Of a stretch of 64,000 nt of DNA, positions 27,605 to 36,022 are shown in pieces. Source of the stretch: Mediterraneibacter agrestimuris (GTDB lineage: Bacteria > Bacillota > Clostridia > Lachnospirales > Lachnospiraceae); contig NZ_CALPDG010000012.1 of NCBI RefSeq assembly GCF_943193195.1, positions 20,058 through 84,057 of the forward strand. Direction: 5' to 3'. The first letter of the stretch is position 1, and each line of letters begins with the position of its first letter. The translations under genes were made by a program, and so were the position numbers. The notes under the pieces are model-generated. The model was given only the letters and a program-made list of their open reading frames with translations, did no database searches and was not told where the DNA came from.

Positions 27605-28456
27605 TTACTCTGCCTTATCATTGCATCCGCAGACTTTCATACGTCCTTTGACCAGTTCTTTGACTGCCTCCATGCCGACTACGCCTAATTTCTTCGGATC
27701 AAATGTCTCCGGCTTTTCTTCTATCAGCTTCTTGCCTGCGTCTGTATAGGCTTTTCTCAGCTCTGTTGCAAAATTCACTTTACAGATTCCACGCTCTACG
27801 CATTCTCTGACATCCTCGTCCGTCAGACCGGACGCGCCATGAAGAACAAGCGGAACAGGAACGATCTCTTTAATCTGGGATACACGCTCTTTATCCAGAA
27901 CCGGCGTTCCGGCATAAAAGCCATGTGCAGTTCCGATTGCGACCGCAAGCGAAGAAATCCCTGTTCTTTCTACGAATTCCTTAGCTTCTGCTGGATCGGT
28001 ATTGGTGTCTGCCTCCGCTTCCAGATCGTCTTCCTTCCCGCCAACTTTGCCGAGTTCAGCCTCTACCGGAATGCCGCATGCCTCTGCCACATCTACGACT
28101 CTTTTGCTGACTGCGATATTATCCTCAAAGCTCTCTCCTGATCCGTCTATCATAACAGAAGTATATCCTGCCTTCACTGCCTGTACTGCCAGTTCAAAAC
28201 TGCTGCCATGATCCAGATGGAGACACACCGGTATGCTTGCTTTCTTCGCTTCCGCTGCAACAATTGCAAAATAAGTTTCCAATGATCCATACTTAATTGT
28301 AGACGGCGTTGTCTGAAGCATGACCGGAGCCTGAAGCTCTTCTGCCGCCGCAATGACCGCCTTCACCATCTCCATATTCTCCACATTAAATGCTCCGACT
28401 GCATAGCCGCCTTTCTGAGCATCCAGTAACATTTTTTTTGATGTAACCAATGGCAT
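27605..28456 (-). CDS. Class II ketose-bisphosphate aldolase (tagatose/fructose type)
   Basis: The protein is 283 aa. LDHGSSFE holds Asp82-His83, and His178 (GTAHGFY) and His206 (VLHGASG) complete the zinc site, at the positions usual for GatY/KbaY. KEDDLEAEADTNTDP is also family-typical. It cleaves a ketose-1,6-bisphosphate to DHAP and glyceraldehyde-3-phosphate. It is the first gene of the operon. Tagatose- and fructose-bisphosphate cannot be told apart by eye, but the dehydrogenase and PfkB partners favour a hexitol or tagatose-type route. Confidence 0.88.
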   Translation of the reverse strand: MPLVTSKKMLLDAQKGGYAVGAFNVENMEMVKAVIAAAEELQAPVMLQTTPSTIKYGSLETYFAIVAAEAKKASIPVCLHLDHGSSFELAVQAVKAGYTSVMIDGSGESFEDNIAVSKRVVDVAEACGIPVEAELGKVGGKEDDLEAEADTNTDPAEAKEFVERTGISSLAVAIGTAHGFYAGTPVLDKERVSQIKEIVPVPLVLHGASGLTDEDVRECVERGICKVNFATELRKAYTDAGKKLIEEKPETFDPKKLGVVGMEAVKELVKGRMKVCGCNDKAE

Positions 28457-28499
28457 TTTGATATCCTCCTCTGTTTGAAAATGTGTGATCTATGTTTTT

Positions 28500-28517
28500 A
28501 ACCGAAACGTTTCGGTT
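28500..28517 (-). promoter_or_regulatory. LacI operator of the polyol operon
   Basis: AACCGAAACGTTTCGGTT is an 18-bp perfect palindrome with the central CG of LacI-family operators. It starts 11 bp after the -10, so a bound repressor would cover the transcription start. It ends 44 bp before the aldolase ATG. Confidence 0.85.
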
Positions 28518-28527
28518 TTATATGACC

Positions 28528-28556
28528 AATATACTCCTTTGCAGCTTAATTGTCAA
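28528..28556 (-). promoter_or_regulatory. Promoter of the polyol operon
   Basis: The minus strand has consensus TTGACA (28551-28556), a 17-bp spacer and TATATT (28528-28533). Confidence 0.85.
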
Positions 28557-28573
28557 TAAAAGAAAATAAAAGT

Positions 28574-28618
28574 GGAGAGAAGAATGTTTTAACAATCATT
28601 TTCAACATTCCTCTCTCC
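28574..28618 (-). terminator. Terminator of the nucleoside transport operon
   Basis: GGAGAGA-AGAATGTT (28574-28588) pairs with AACATTC-CTCTCTCC (28604-28618). TTTTATTTTC follows on the minus strand. It lies 56 bases after the nucleoside hydrolase stop. Confidence 0.85.
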
Positions 28619-28673
28619 AACTCTGTGTCTTTTCAGCAAAAAATTTCCTCAGTAAAATTGCCCGTGCCTGCGG

Positions 28674-29621
28674 CTATTGAAATACCGCAAAGAATTCATT
28701 CAGTGCACGAACTGAATCTACTTGCAGACAGTGCGTTACATACCGTCCTTCTATTGGATATTCGCGCAGATCAGTCACAACCTTTCCTCTCGTATATTTA
28801 CCGTTACATTCGATTCTGGTAATCCGTTTCTGTGTGAATACAACCCCCGGATTTACTGCTACGATCATAGCCAGAGGATCATGGAACGGGCAGCATCCAC
28901 GCATCCAGTTTTGTTTTCGCGCACCTTCCATATAATATTCTAATTCATTTTTTGCAAATTCTAAAACCGGTCTGCACTCTTCCCGGCAGTATCTGCATGC
29001 TTCTTCTACATCCTGCATCCGCAAATGTGTATTCATTGTAACATCCAGTCCTACCATTGTCACGTCCCATGCAGCCTGTACAACAATATCTGCCGCCTCC
29101 GGATCACCACCGATATTTGCCTCCACTTCCGGTCCCACATTTCCAAATGTTCCTACCGCGCCGCCCATAGCTACAACTTGCTTTATTTTCTTTGAAAAAT
29201 CGGGATATTTTTTAATCGTATTGGCAATATTGGTCATTCTCCCAAGCAGAACCAGAACCAGCTCGTGTTCATATTGACAAGCTTTTTCGTATATAAAATC
29301 ACACACATCCTTCTCAACCGTCTTCTGTTGGGACTCTGGTAATTCTACATTTCCAATTCCATTTTTACCGTGAATAAATTCCGGAAACTCTTCGGTTTCT
29401 CCTGCTATCGTACACTCAGCTCCGGCGCATACAGGTATTTTGTCTTCCGCTCCTGCTAATTTTAAAATCCGGAGTGCATTCTCAGCGCCCTGCGCAGCAG
29501 TTACATTTCCTATCCCTGTCGTAATCCCTGCAATTTCCACATCTTTTCGGTACAGAGCAAAAAGAATTGCAAGAGAATCATCTACTCCCGGATCACAGTC
29601 AATCAAAATCTTCTTGATCAT
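28674..29621 (-). CDS. Inosine/uridine-preferring nucleoside hydrolase
   Basis: The protein is 315 aa. The N-terminal DCDPGVDDS (8-16) is the DxDxxxDD calcium-binding signature, and VVAMGGAVGTFGN and CPFHDPLAMI (C-terminal Asp ligand region) complete the site. It hydrolyses the N-glycosidic bond of nucleosides to base and ribose in the cytosol. Its ATG overlaps the mtnA stop by 4 bases, and it ends the operon led by the BMP lipoprotein. Confidence 0.9.
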   Translation of the reverse strand: MIKKILIDCDPGVDDSLAILFALYRKDVEIAGITTGIGNVTAAQGAENALRILKLAGAEDKIPVCAGAECTIAGETEEFPEFIHGKNGIGNVELPESQQKTVEKDVCDFIYEKACQYEHELVLVLLGRMTNIANTIKKYPDFSKKIKQVVAMGGAVGTFGNVGPEVEANIGGDPEAADIVVQAAWDVTMVGLDVTMNTHLRMQDVEEACRYCREECRPVLEFAKNELEYYMEGARKQNWMRGCCPFHDPLAMIVAVNPGVVFTQKRITRIECNGKYTRGKVVTDLREYPIEGRYVTHCLQVDSVRALNEFFAVFQ

Positions 29622-30670
29622 TTTTCTTTTTTCAGCAGGGCAGCAAGCTTTTCTTCATTTGGGTTCTTAACAACTCCCTTTTCCGTAATGATTGCTGTAA
29701 TCAATTCATGCGGCGTCACATCAAATGCAGGATTGTACACTTTTACACCCTCCGGAGCTGTACGTTTTCCAAATCCGCAAGTCACTTCATCTGCTTTCCT
29801 TTCTTCAATCGGTATTTCATCTCCAGTCTGCGTAGTCAGATCTATCGTAGAAACCGGTCCTGCCACATAAAATGGAATATTATGATGCTTTGCGAGCACT
29901 GCCACAGAATAGGTTCCTATCTTGTTCGCAGCGTCACCGTTTGCCGCGATGCGGTCGCATCCCACGATCACTGCATCTATCTTTCCCTGTTTCATCAGCA
30001 TGCCCGCCATATTATCTGTGATCACAGTCACATCGATGCCTGCATGATACAGTTCCCACGCAGTCAGGCGTGCCCCCTGTAAGAGCGGCCGGGTTTCATC
30101 TGCATATACCTTAAAATGAATTCCCTTTTCTCTGCCAAGAAGCATCGGGGATAAAGCCGTACCATAATGCACAGTTGCAAGTCCGCCCGCATTGCAGTGT
30201 GTCAAAAGTGTCATGCCGTCCTTCAAAAGAGTGAGTGCATTTTCCCCGATTGATACACAGGCTGCCTCTTCATATTTTTCAATCGCCTTTGCTTCATTTT
30301 CAAGTGCTTTCTGACACACTGCATTGGGTTCCTTCTGATTCGCCATGCCCGTCTCCGCCATGCGATCCAGCGCCCAGAAAAGATTAACTGCGGTAGGTCT
30401 TGATGTTGCAAGATACTCTACAACATTTTTCAGCTTTTCATGATATTCCTCCGGTGTTCTGTCTGTATATCTCTGCATTTCTACCGCTACGCCATAACCG
30501 GCTGCCACACCGATTGCCGGGGCGCCTCTGACGCACAGTCTCTTAATTGCATCCCACATCTGTTCTGCTTGCCGGATTTCCATAAATTTTTCTGTCTCCG
30601 GCAACAATGTCTGATCCAGAATTTTTACATAATCTCCCATCCATTCTACGGGTTTTATTGTTTTTCCCAT
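29618..30670 (-). CDS. mtnA: S-methyl-5-thioribose-1-phosphate isomerase family (MtnA)
   Basis: The protein is 350 aa. RGAPAIGVAAGYG (49-61), catalytic Cys159 in THCNAGGLAT and Asp239 in VGCDRIAANGD match the Cys/Asp pair of MtnA enzymes. The family turns methylthioribose-1-P into methylthioribulose-1-P, and some members act on 5-deoxyribose-1-P. No other Met-salvage genes (mtnK, mtnB, mtnC/D) are nearby. Here it sits between a nucleoside transporter and a nucleoside hydrolase, so it probably isomerises a sugar-1-phosphate released from nucleosides by the phosphorylase at 38587. Confidence 0.85.
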   Translation of the reverse strand: MGKTIKPVEWMGDYVKILDQTLLPETEKFMEIRQAEQMWDAIKRLCVRGAPAIGVAAGYGVAVEMQRYTDRTPEEYHEKLKNVVEYLATSRPTAVNLFWALDRMAETGMANQKEPNAVCQKALENEAKAIEKYEEAACVSIGENALTLLKDGMTLLTHCNAGGLATVHYGTALSPMLLGREKGIHFKVYADETRPLLQGARLTAWELYHAGIDVTVITDNMAGMLMKQGKIDAVIVGCDRIAANGDAANKIGTYSVAVLAKHHNIPFYVAGPVSTIDLTTQTGDEIPIEERKADEVTCGFGKRTAPEGVKVYNPAFDVTPHELITAIITEKGVVKNPNEEKLAALLKKEK

Positions 30671-30703
30671 CTCTTTCCTCCTATTTTTTATTTTCTTAAC
30701 TGC

Positions 30704-31585
30704 TTACAGTTTTCCAAGCCCTTCCGGAGATTTTGAATTTCTCCCAAATAATACCAGAGCGATCAGTGTTACAAGATACGGCAGCATCTGCATCAACTGG
30801 GATGGAAGTTCCAGATCCGTCAGCGTATACCGCAGAGTCTGCACAACTGCAAAGAACAAAGCCGCAAACGCGCCGCCAAGAGGCGTCCAGCCTCCGAAAA
30901 TATTTGCCGCCACTCCCATGTATCCTCTTCCCGCTACCATATCCGTAACGAACAGATTTCCATATCCCACAGATAAGTATGCGCCTCCGGCAGCAGCCAG
31001 AATTCCACTTGCCGTCATCGCCCATAATTTGTAACGGTTGGTATTGATCCCACAGGTTTGCAGTCCAAGGGGAAAGTCCCCTGTCATCCGAAGCCGCAGT
31101 CCATATTTCGTCTTATACATAAAATACCACATTCCTGCTACAATCAAAATAGTAAGAAATACGAACCAAGAAATCCCGGTACTTCCACCAAAGATTTTGG
31201 ACAAATCCATCGTGCCAATGGAATTGACTGTTGCGCTCGCCCCTTCGCTTCCCCATATCTGCTGTGTAACCATCGGTGTAATACCGGCTGCAAAAAAATT
31301 CACGGCTACCCCGACTACTACCTGCTGTCCTTTCAACGTGACCGCAAATATTCCATAAATCCACCCCGCAAGTGCGCCGCCCGCTACTGCAAGTAATACG
31401 CCAAGCCATGGATTTCCAGTGTAATAGCTTCCTGTCACGGCAAAAAATGCTCCGAATATCATGATTCCTTCAACGCCAAGGCAGATCACGCCGGACCGCT
31501 CTGCGATCATAGCTGCTTCTGCCGCCAAAACAAGAGGAACCGCCAAATTTACAGCTAAAAATATAAAATCAAAACATGCCTGCAT
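30704..31585 (-). CDS. Nucleoside ABC transporter permease (YufQ/BmpD type)
   Basis: The protein is 293 aa and a multi-span BPD_transp_2 permease. ERSGVICLGVEGIMIFGAFFAV near the N-terminus is typical of the YufQ partner in BMP-dependent nucleoside importers. The start is ATG 31585, two bases after the stop of the upstream permease (TAATATG), with GGGGGAAGAG upstream; a longer frame would overlap that gene. Confidence 0.88.
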   Translation of the reverse strand: MQACFDFIFLAVNLAVPLVLAAEAAMIAERSGVICLGVEGIMIFGAFFAVTGSYYTGNPWLGVLLAVAGGALAGWIYGIFAVTLKGQQVVVGVAVNFFAAGITPMVTQQIWGSEGASATVNSIGTMDLSKIFGGSTGISWFVFLTILIVAGMWYFMYKTKYGLRLRMTGDFPLGLQTCGINTNRYKLWAMTASGILAAAGGAYLSVGYGNLFVTDMVAGRGYMGVAANIFGGWTPLGGAFAALFFAVVQTLRYTLTDLELPSQLMQMLPYLVTLIALVLFGRNSKSPEGLGKL

Positions 31586-31586
31586 A

Positions 31587-32645
31587 TTAGCTCTTCCCCC
31601 TTTCCTTTTTTCTTCTCCATGCCACAAACAACTCAAGCAAATATGGTGTGGCTACAAATAAGACTATAATGCCCTGCATCACCATAAACATCTTACTGGA
31701 CACTCCCATTTCTCTTCCCAGGGTCAGTGAGCCTGCGTTTAATATTCCGAATAGAATGGATACTAAGACTACCGCAAAAGGGTTATATCCTGCCAGCGCC
31801 GCGATCGCGACTCCTGTGAATCCGATATCATTTGAAAATCCTTCAGTAAAGCGATAATATTTTCCCATAATCTCTGTAGAACCGATCAAACCGGCAACCG
31901 CACCGGACAGACACATAGAAAGAATCAGATATCTGCCGCATTGAATCCCATTTGCCAGAGATGCTTTCGCATTCGAGCCTACACTCCTTAGCTTATATCC
32001 AACCACAGTATATTGGAAGACAAACCAGATCAAAACGCTGACGATCACTGCGATAAAAATCGCCGCCGTAATCTGTGTCCGCGGAATCAAACGGACAAAC
32101 CGTGCGTTCTCAGGGATTTTAGCAGTCTGGTTCACGGCTGCATCCGGATCCTTCAAAGGTCCTGCCGCCAAATACGAGGTAAACAAAATAGCCACATAAT
32201 TTAGCATCAACGCTACCACTACCTCATTTGTCTTGAATTTCGCCTTCAGCACTCCTACGATACCACCCCATAGCATTCCACCCAGCATTGACACTGCCAG
32301 AACAAGAAACAGCATCAATATCCTGTTCTGGACAGGAAGGAACAATGCACATACCGTTCCTAACATTCCGCCTATATACAACTGCCCTTCTACGCCCAGA
32401 TTCAGAATACCCGCCTTTCCCGCCAAAGATACTGCCAGGCCGGCAAGCATCAGCGGGATACTGTTTGCTAATGCATTTCCCATGGTGCTCGTTGTCTTAA
32501 AAGTTCCGAGAAATATCAGTCGATATGCCTTTAACGGGGAATATCCCATAACCGCAAGTACGATTCCACTGATAAAAAGCGCCAGTAAAAAGGTAACTGT
32601 GGGAAATGTAAGTTTTTTTAGGTTTCTTTTTGCTTTTTCTTTCAC
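31587..32645 (-). CDS. Nucleoside ABC transporter permease (YufP type)
   Basis: The protein is 352 aa with about nine spans. GKAGILNLGVEGQLYIGGMLGT is the family motif shared with YufP. It overlaps the ATPase gene by 4 bases (ATGA) and is followed directly by the second permease. The two probably form the channel for purine or pyrimidine nucleosides. Confidence 0.9.
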   Translation of the reverse strand: MKEKAKRNLKKLTFPTVTFLLALFISGIVLAVMGYSPLKAYRLIFLGTFKTTSTMGNALANSIPLMLAGLAVSLAGKAGILNLGVEGQLYIGGMLGTVCALFLPVQNRILMLFLVLAVSMLGGMLWGGIVGVLKAKFKTNEVVVALMLNYVAILFTSYLAAGPLKDPDAAVNQTAKIPENARFVRLIPRTQITAAIFIAVIVSVLIWFVFQYTVVGYKLRSVGSNAKASLANGIQCGRYLILSMCLSGAVAGLIGSTEIMGKYYRFTEGFSNDIGFTGVAIAALAGYNPFAVVLVSILFGILNAGSLTLGREMGVSSKMFMVMQGIIVLFVATPYLLELFVAWRRKKERGKS

Positions 32646-34150
32646 TGTTCTTCACCTTCTTTCCGTTTCCCCGCCATCAGAAGTCCCAGTGATTCTCTTG
32701 TAAATGTGTCCGCTGCATCCTCTGCCATAATTTCCCCGTCATAAAGCACCAGGATCCTGTCACTCAATTCTGTTATTTCATTTAACTCGGCGCTGATTAG
32801 CACCACAGCATTTCCTTTATCCCGCTCCTTCAATAACATTGTATGTACAAATTCAATTGCCCCGATATCCAGTCCTCTCGTTGGCTGACCTGCTATAATT
32901 AGTTTAGGCTTCTGACTCAGCTCGCGGCTAAGTACCATTTTCTGTTGGTTTCCTCCTGACAAATTTCCGATTTTTTCCTGAATCTCCACTGTACGCACAT
33001 CATATTCACTTACAGACTTCTCTGCATAAAGCTTCAAATTCTTATGCTGGATCAACCCATGCATGTTGAATCCCTTTCTTGCATGATTTCCAAGTAAATA
33101 ATTAAACAAAAGGGATTCTCCCTCCATGACCCCGTATTCCAATCTGTCTGACGGAATATATGCCATCCCCGCCATCTTTCTCTCAATAATCGAACTTTGT
33201 GAAATGTCCCTGCCTAAAAACTCAATCCTGCCTTCTTTTTGTTTTAAAATCCCCACGATCAACTGCTCAAGTTCCTGCTGTCCATTTCCATCGACTCCCG
33301 CAACTCCCAGGATCTCTCCGGCACGAACCTGAAAAGAAACTGGTTTTTTCTCAGCCTTCAGACCGACCTCCGTCACTTTTAGTACAGGATCTCCCGGACA
33401 ATACTCATTTCTAGTAAATCCTCCGAATTTTGTCTCTTTTCCAACCATTTCAAATGCCAGTTTTTCAGCCGTCGTGTTCTGCTTTTTGGATTCATACACA
33501 ATGCGTCCTTTTCGCAGGACGGTGATCGCATCTCCGATTTTTAATGTTTCATTCAATTTATGAGATATGAATAAAATCGTTTTTCCACTTTCTTTTAGTT
33601 CCAGGATAATCTCCATCAAATGCTCTGCTTCCTGCGGTGTCAGCACCGCAGTCGGTTCATCAAAAATAATGATATCCGCGCCCCTGTAGAGTACTTTTAA
33701 AATCTCCACCCTCTGCTTCGTACCTACAGACAAATCCCGTATCTTATCATCAAGATTGACATGAAACTGATATTTGTCGATCATCTGCTGGAGTTCTTTT
33801 CGTTGTTCCTCCGTCTTTAAAACAGCGCCGCACCGTTCCTCTCCCACAATAATGTTCTCCAAAACAGTGTTTTGGTTGAAGAGCATAAAATGCTGATGCA
33901 CCATCCCGATCTTATACTTCATTGCATCCCTTGGACTGTCAATCTGTGCTTTTTCTCCATTCACAAACACCTCTCCCGTTTCCGGTCTGTACAGCCCGCT
34001 GATCACATTCATAAGCGTTGTTTTTCCACAGCCGTTTTCTCCCAGAATGCAATGTACCTCTCCCTTCTCTATCGACAGGTTAATATCGTCATTCGCTGTT
34101 ACGTTTCCGAATCTTTTCGTAATATGACTAAGCTGAAGAGCTGCTTTCAT
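32642..34150 (-). CDS. Nucleoside ABC transporter ATPase (YufO type)
   Basis: The protein is 502 aa with two nucleotide-binding domains. The first has Walker A GENGCGKTT (37-45) and IIIFDEPTAVLTP; the second has GVAGVDGNGQQE and the signature NLSGGNQQK. This form is usual for BMP-linked importers. It lies 111 bases after the lipoprotein gene with a hairpin between. Confidence 0.92.
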   Translation of the reverse strand: MKAALQLSHITKRFGNVTANDDINLSIEKGEVHCILGENGCGKTTLMNVISGLYRPETGEVFVNGEKAQIDSPRDAMKYKIGMVHQHFMLFNQNTVLENIIVGEERCGAVLKTEEQRKELQQMIDKYQFHVNLDDKIRDLSVGTKQRVEILKVLYRGADIIIFDEPTAVLTPQEAEHLMEIILELKESGKTILFISHKLNETLKIGDAITVLRKGRIVYESKKQNTTAEKLAFEMVGKETKFGGFTRNEYCPGDPVLKVTEVGLKAEKKPVSFQVRAGEILGVAGVDGNGQQELEQLIVGILKQKEGRIEFLGRDISQSSIIERKMAGMAYIPSDRLEYGVMEGESLLFNYLLGNHARKGFNMHGLIQHKNLKLYAEKSVSEYDVRTVEIQEKIGNLSGGNQQKMVLSRELSQKPKLIIAGQPTRGLDIGAIEFVHTMLLKERDKGNAVVLISAELNEITELSDRILVLYDGEIMAEDAADTFTRESLGLLMAGKRKEGEEQ

Positions 34151-34202
34151 CTTCTTTTCTCTCCTTTGCTGCCGTTTTCAAAATTCCCCGTTGTATGCAA
34201 AA

Positions 34203-34226
34203 AGGCACAGCGAAATCACAGTGCCT
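34203..34226 (-). terminator. Attenuating hairpin after the BMP lipoprotein gene
   Basis: AGGCAC (34203-34208) pairs with GTGCCT (34221-34226); on the minus strand TTTTT follows. A partial terminator here would raise the lipoprotein level over the membrane and ATPase subunits. Confidence 0.55.
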
Positions 34227-34261
34227 CTTTTCTGATCAATGTAAATTGACGTCAATTCTAC

Positions 34262-35350
34262 TTAGTTTGAATAAGAAGCATCAAATTTTTCAATCCCATC
34301 CAGAGAATTCGGAATCTCAAGTTCTCCTTTGATGATCTTCTCTTCAATTTCTTTCATTTTATCTTTGATGCTCTGCGGAACTTCAATGTTGCTTTCATCA
34401 AATGTATAGCTTACGCCGCCCTCTTTCAGTCCCATTGACATGACTTCTCCGCCTTTAAAATCATCTCCTATTGCATCTTCAATAGCTGTATAAACGAATT
34501 CATCCACCATTTTCAAAGTACTCATACCAATGATGTCCGGATGCAGCGGATTTTGATTATCATCCAGTCCGATTGCAATAAACCCATTGTCTTCTGCTTC
34601 CTTAAACACGCCCAGTCCAGCTCCTGCTGCTACCTGGTAAATAATATCCGCGCCATTATTATACATGGTCTTTGCTATAGCCTGCGCTGCTGCTGTATCA
34701 GAAAAGCTTCCGACATAGTCTACCATTACTTCTACTTCCGGGTCGATATATTTTGCACCGCAGGTAAATCCTGTTACATGTCTGTTCGGCACATCTGCAT
34801 CCATTGCCGGCACAATTCCAATCTTTTTCTCATCGTTTAAAAGCGTGCTTGTCCCCTCGGTTTGCATCAGTGCCGCAAAACATCCTGCCATAAATGCAGA
34901 CTCATTTTCACGTGCAATATAAGATTCCACATTATCCTGACCGGCATCGGTATCAATTAACGCATAATTCTGATCCGGATAATTCGGAGCCACCTGGGTA
35001 ATCGCATCCAATGGTTCATAAGTAAGTCCGATGATCAAGTCGTAATCCCCTTCCGCTGACATTTCTTCAAATGCCTGTTCTGTATCTGATAAACTGGTCG
35101 GCTCTACCTCGATAACCTCAACTCCCAGCTCTTCTACTGCACGCATTGCTCCTTTGTAAGCCGAATCATTAAAGGATAAATCGCCTTTTCCAGTCACAGT
35201 GTACACAATCGCCACTTTTGCCGATTTTTCTGACTTTTCACTCTCATCCGTTGTTTCCGAATTGCCGGAATCTCCACATCCAGCTATGCCGAATACCATA
35301 ACGCCGGAACATAATACTGCAGTCATCTTTTTCAAAAACTCCCTTTTCAT
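34262..35350 (-). CDS. BMP-family nucleoside-binding lipoprotein
   Basis: The protein is 362 aa. The lipoprotein signal ends at Cys25 (FGIAGC), followed by a Ser/Glu linker and a BMP/Med-type binding domain: VAIVYTVTGKGDLSFNDSAYKG and VPAMDADVPNRHVTGFTCGAKYIDP are the family signatures. It captures nucleosides outside the membrane for the ABC genes downstream. It is first in the operon, with its own promoter and a set of TTTTTG repeats in the leader. Confidence 0.92.
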   Translation of the reverse strand: MKREFLKKMTAVLCSGVMVFGIAGCGDSGNSETTDESEKSEKSAKVAIVYTVTGKGDLSFNDSAYKGAMRAVEELGVEVIEVEPTSLSDTEQAFEEMSAEGDYDLIIGLTYEPLDAITQVAPNYPDQNYALIDTDAGQDNVESYIARENESAFMAGCFAALMQTEGTSTLLNDEKKIGIVPAMDADVPNRHVTGFTCGAKYIDPEVEVMVDYVGSFSDTAAAQAIAKTMYNNGADIIYQVAAGAGLGVFKEAEDNGFIAIGLDDNQNPLHPDIIGMSTLKMVDEFVYTAIEDAIGDDFKGGEVMSMGLKEGGVSYTFDESNIEVPQSIKDKMKEIEEKIIKGELEIPNSLDGIEKFDASYSN

Positions 35351-35365
35351 GCTCTAATTTCCTCC

Positions 35366-35395
35366 TTTTTGTTGATTTTTGACCGTTTTTGTGTT
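35366..35395. promoter_or_regulatory. Candidate DeoR operator, BMP operon side
   Basis: Plus-strand repeats TTTTTGTTGA, TTTTTGACCG and TTTTTGTGTT follow each other with a 10-bp period. The same pattern is at 37165-37194. It lies between the promoter and the lipoprotein ribosome site. Confidence 0.55.
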
Positions 35396-35401
35396 TTTCA
35401 C

Positions 35402-35431
35402 ATAGTATCACAAAAAACATTGATTTGTCAA
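35402..35431 (-). promoter_or_regulatory. Promoter of the nucleoside transport operon
   Basis: The minus strand has TTGACA (35426-35431), an 18-bp spacer and TACTAT (35402-35407). Confidence 0.75.
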
Positions 35432-35506
35432 TATAATTTACCGTGTCCCCACCTCTGTTTTTGTTACTCTTCCATCATTTTCCATGACTTTTCTGCATTT
35501 TTTTCG

Positions 35507-36019
35507 TTAATATGCACGGACTTCTCCGGTCAAAGCTTCAATATACGACTCGGCTTCCGGATATTTTTCCTTTAATTTACAAGCATTTCCATGTTCATAA
35601 CATCCTTCCGAGAAGCACGGACACATCATTGTTCCAAGAAGCGCCCATTTTCCGCCCGGTTTCAGGCGTGCCCCCTGCCATGAGCCCTCTTCTACCACAT
35701 ACTGCGGACGCTCTCCGGCACGGATATCTGTCCCGAGATTGACCACTTTCATGCTCCCATCTTTCTTTAACTCACAAAGTTCCACACAATCCCCCATATA
35801 AAAATGGTATACTTCCTCACTAGTAAGTCTGTGCATATGAGAAAACGAATGCTCTGTCAAAAAATAATAAATCGCCTGCGTATAGGGAATCCCGCCTTCT
35901 CTCCTGCTGCTGAAATAAGTCTGTTTAAACATTCCGCCCTCTGTTTCCAGCGGCTCAAGCTCCAGAAGTTCGATCACTTCCTCCGCAGTTAATTCATTTT
36001 TCTTCTCCTTAACCCCCAT
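35507..36019 (-). CDS. Cupin-family protein (DUF985)
   Basis: The protein is 170 aa. LLELEPLETEGGMFKQTY, HMHRLTSEEVYHFYMGD (cupin motif with His and Glu ligands) and GSWQGARLKPGGKWALLG identify the DUF985 cupin family, whose biochemical role is not settled. It is probably a metal-binding sugar or nucleotide-sugar binding enzyme. It lies 3 bases after the Gfo/Idh/MocA gene and is probably co-transcribed with it. Confidence 0.8.
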   Translation of the reverse strand: MGVKEKKNELTAEEVIELLELEPLETEGGMFKQTYFSSRREGGIPYTQAIYYFLTEHSFSHMHRLTSEEVYHFYMGDCVELCELKKDGSMKVVNLGTDIRAGERPQYVVEEGSWQGARLKPGGKWALLGTMMCPCFSEGCYEHGNACKLKEKYPEAESYIEALTGEVRAY

Positions 36020-36022
36020 CTT

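Noticed and set aside
27045..27749. Long plus-strand open frame (234 codons) opposite the LacI gene
   Set aside because: It is antisense to a well-supported LacI gene and the aldolase end, has no ribosome site or recognisable domain, and reads as low-complexity His/Phe/Leu-rich sequence.
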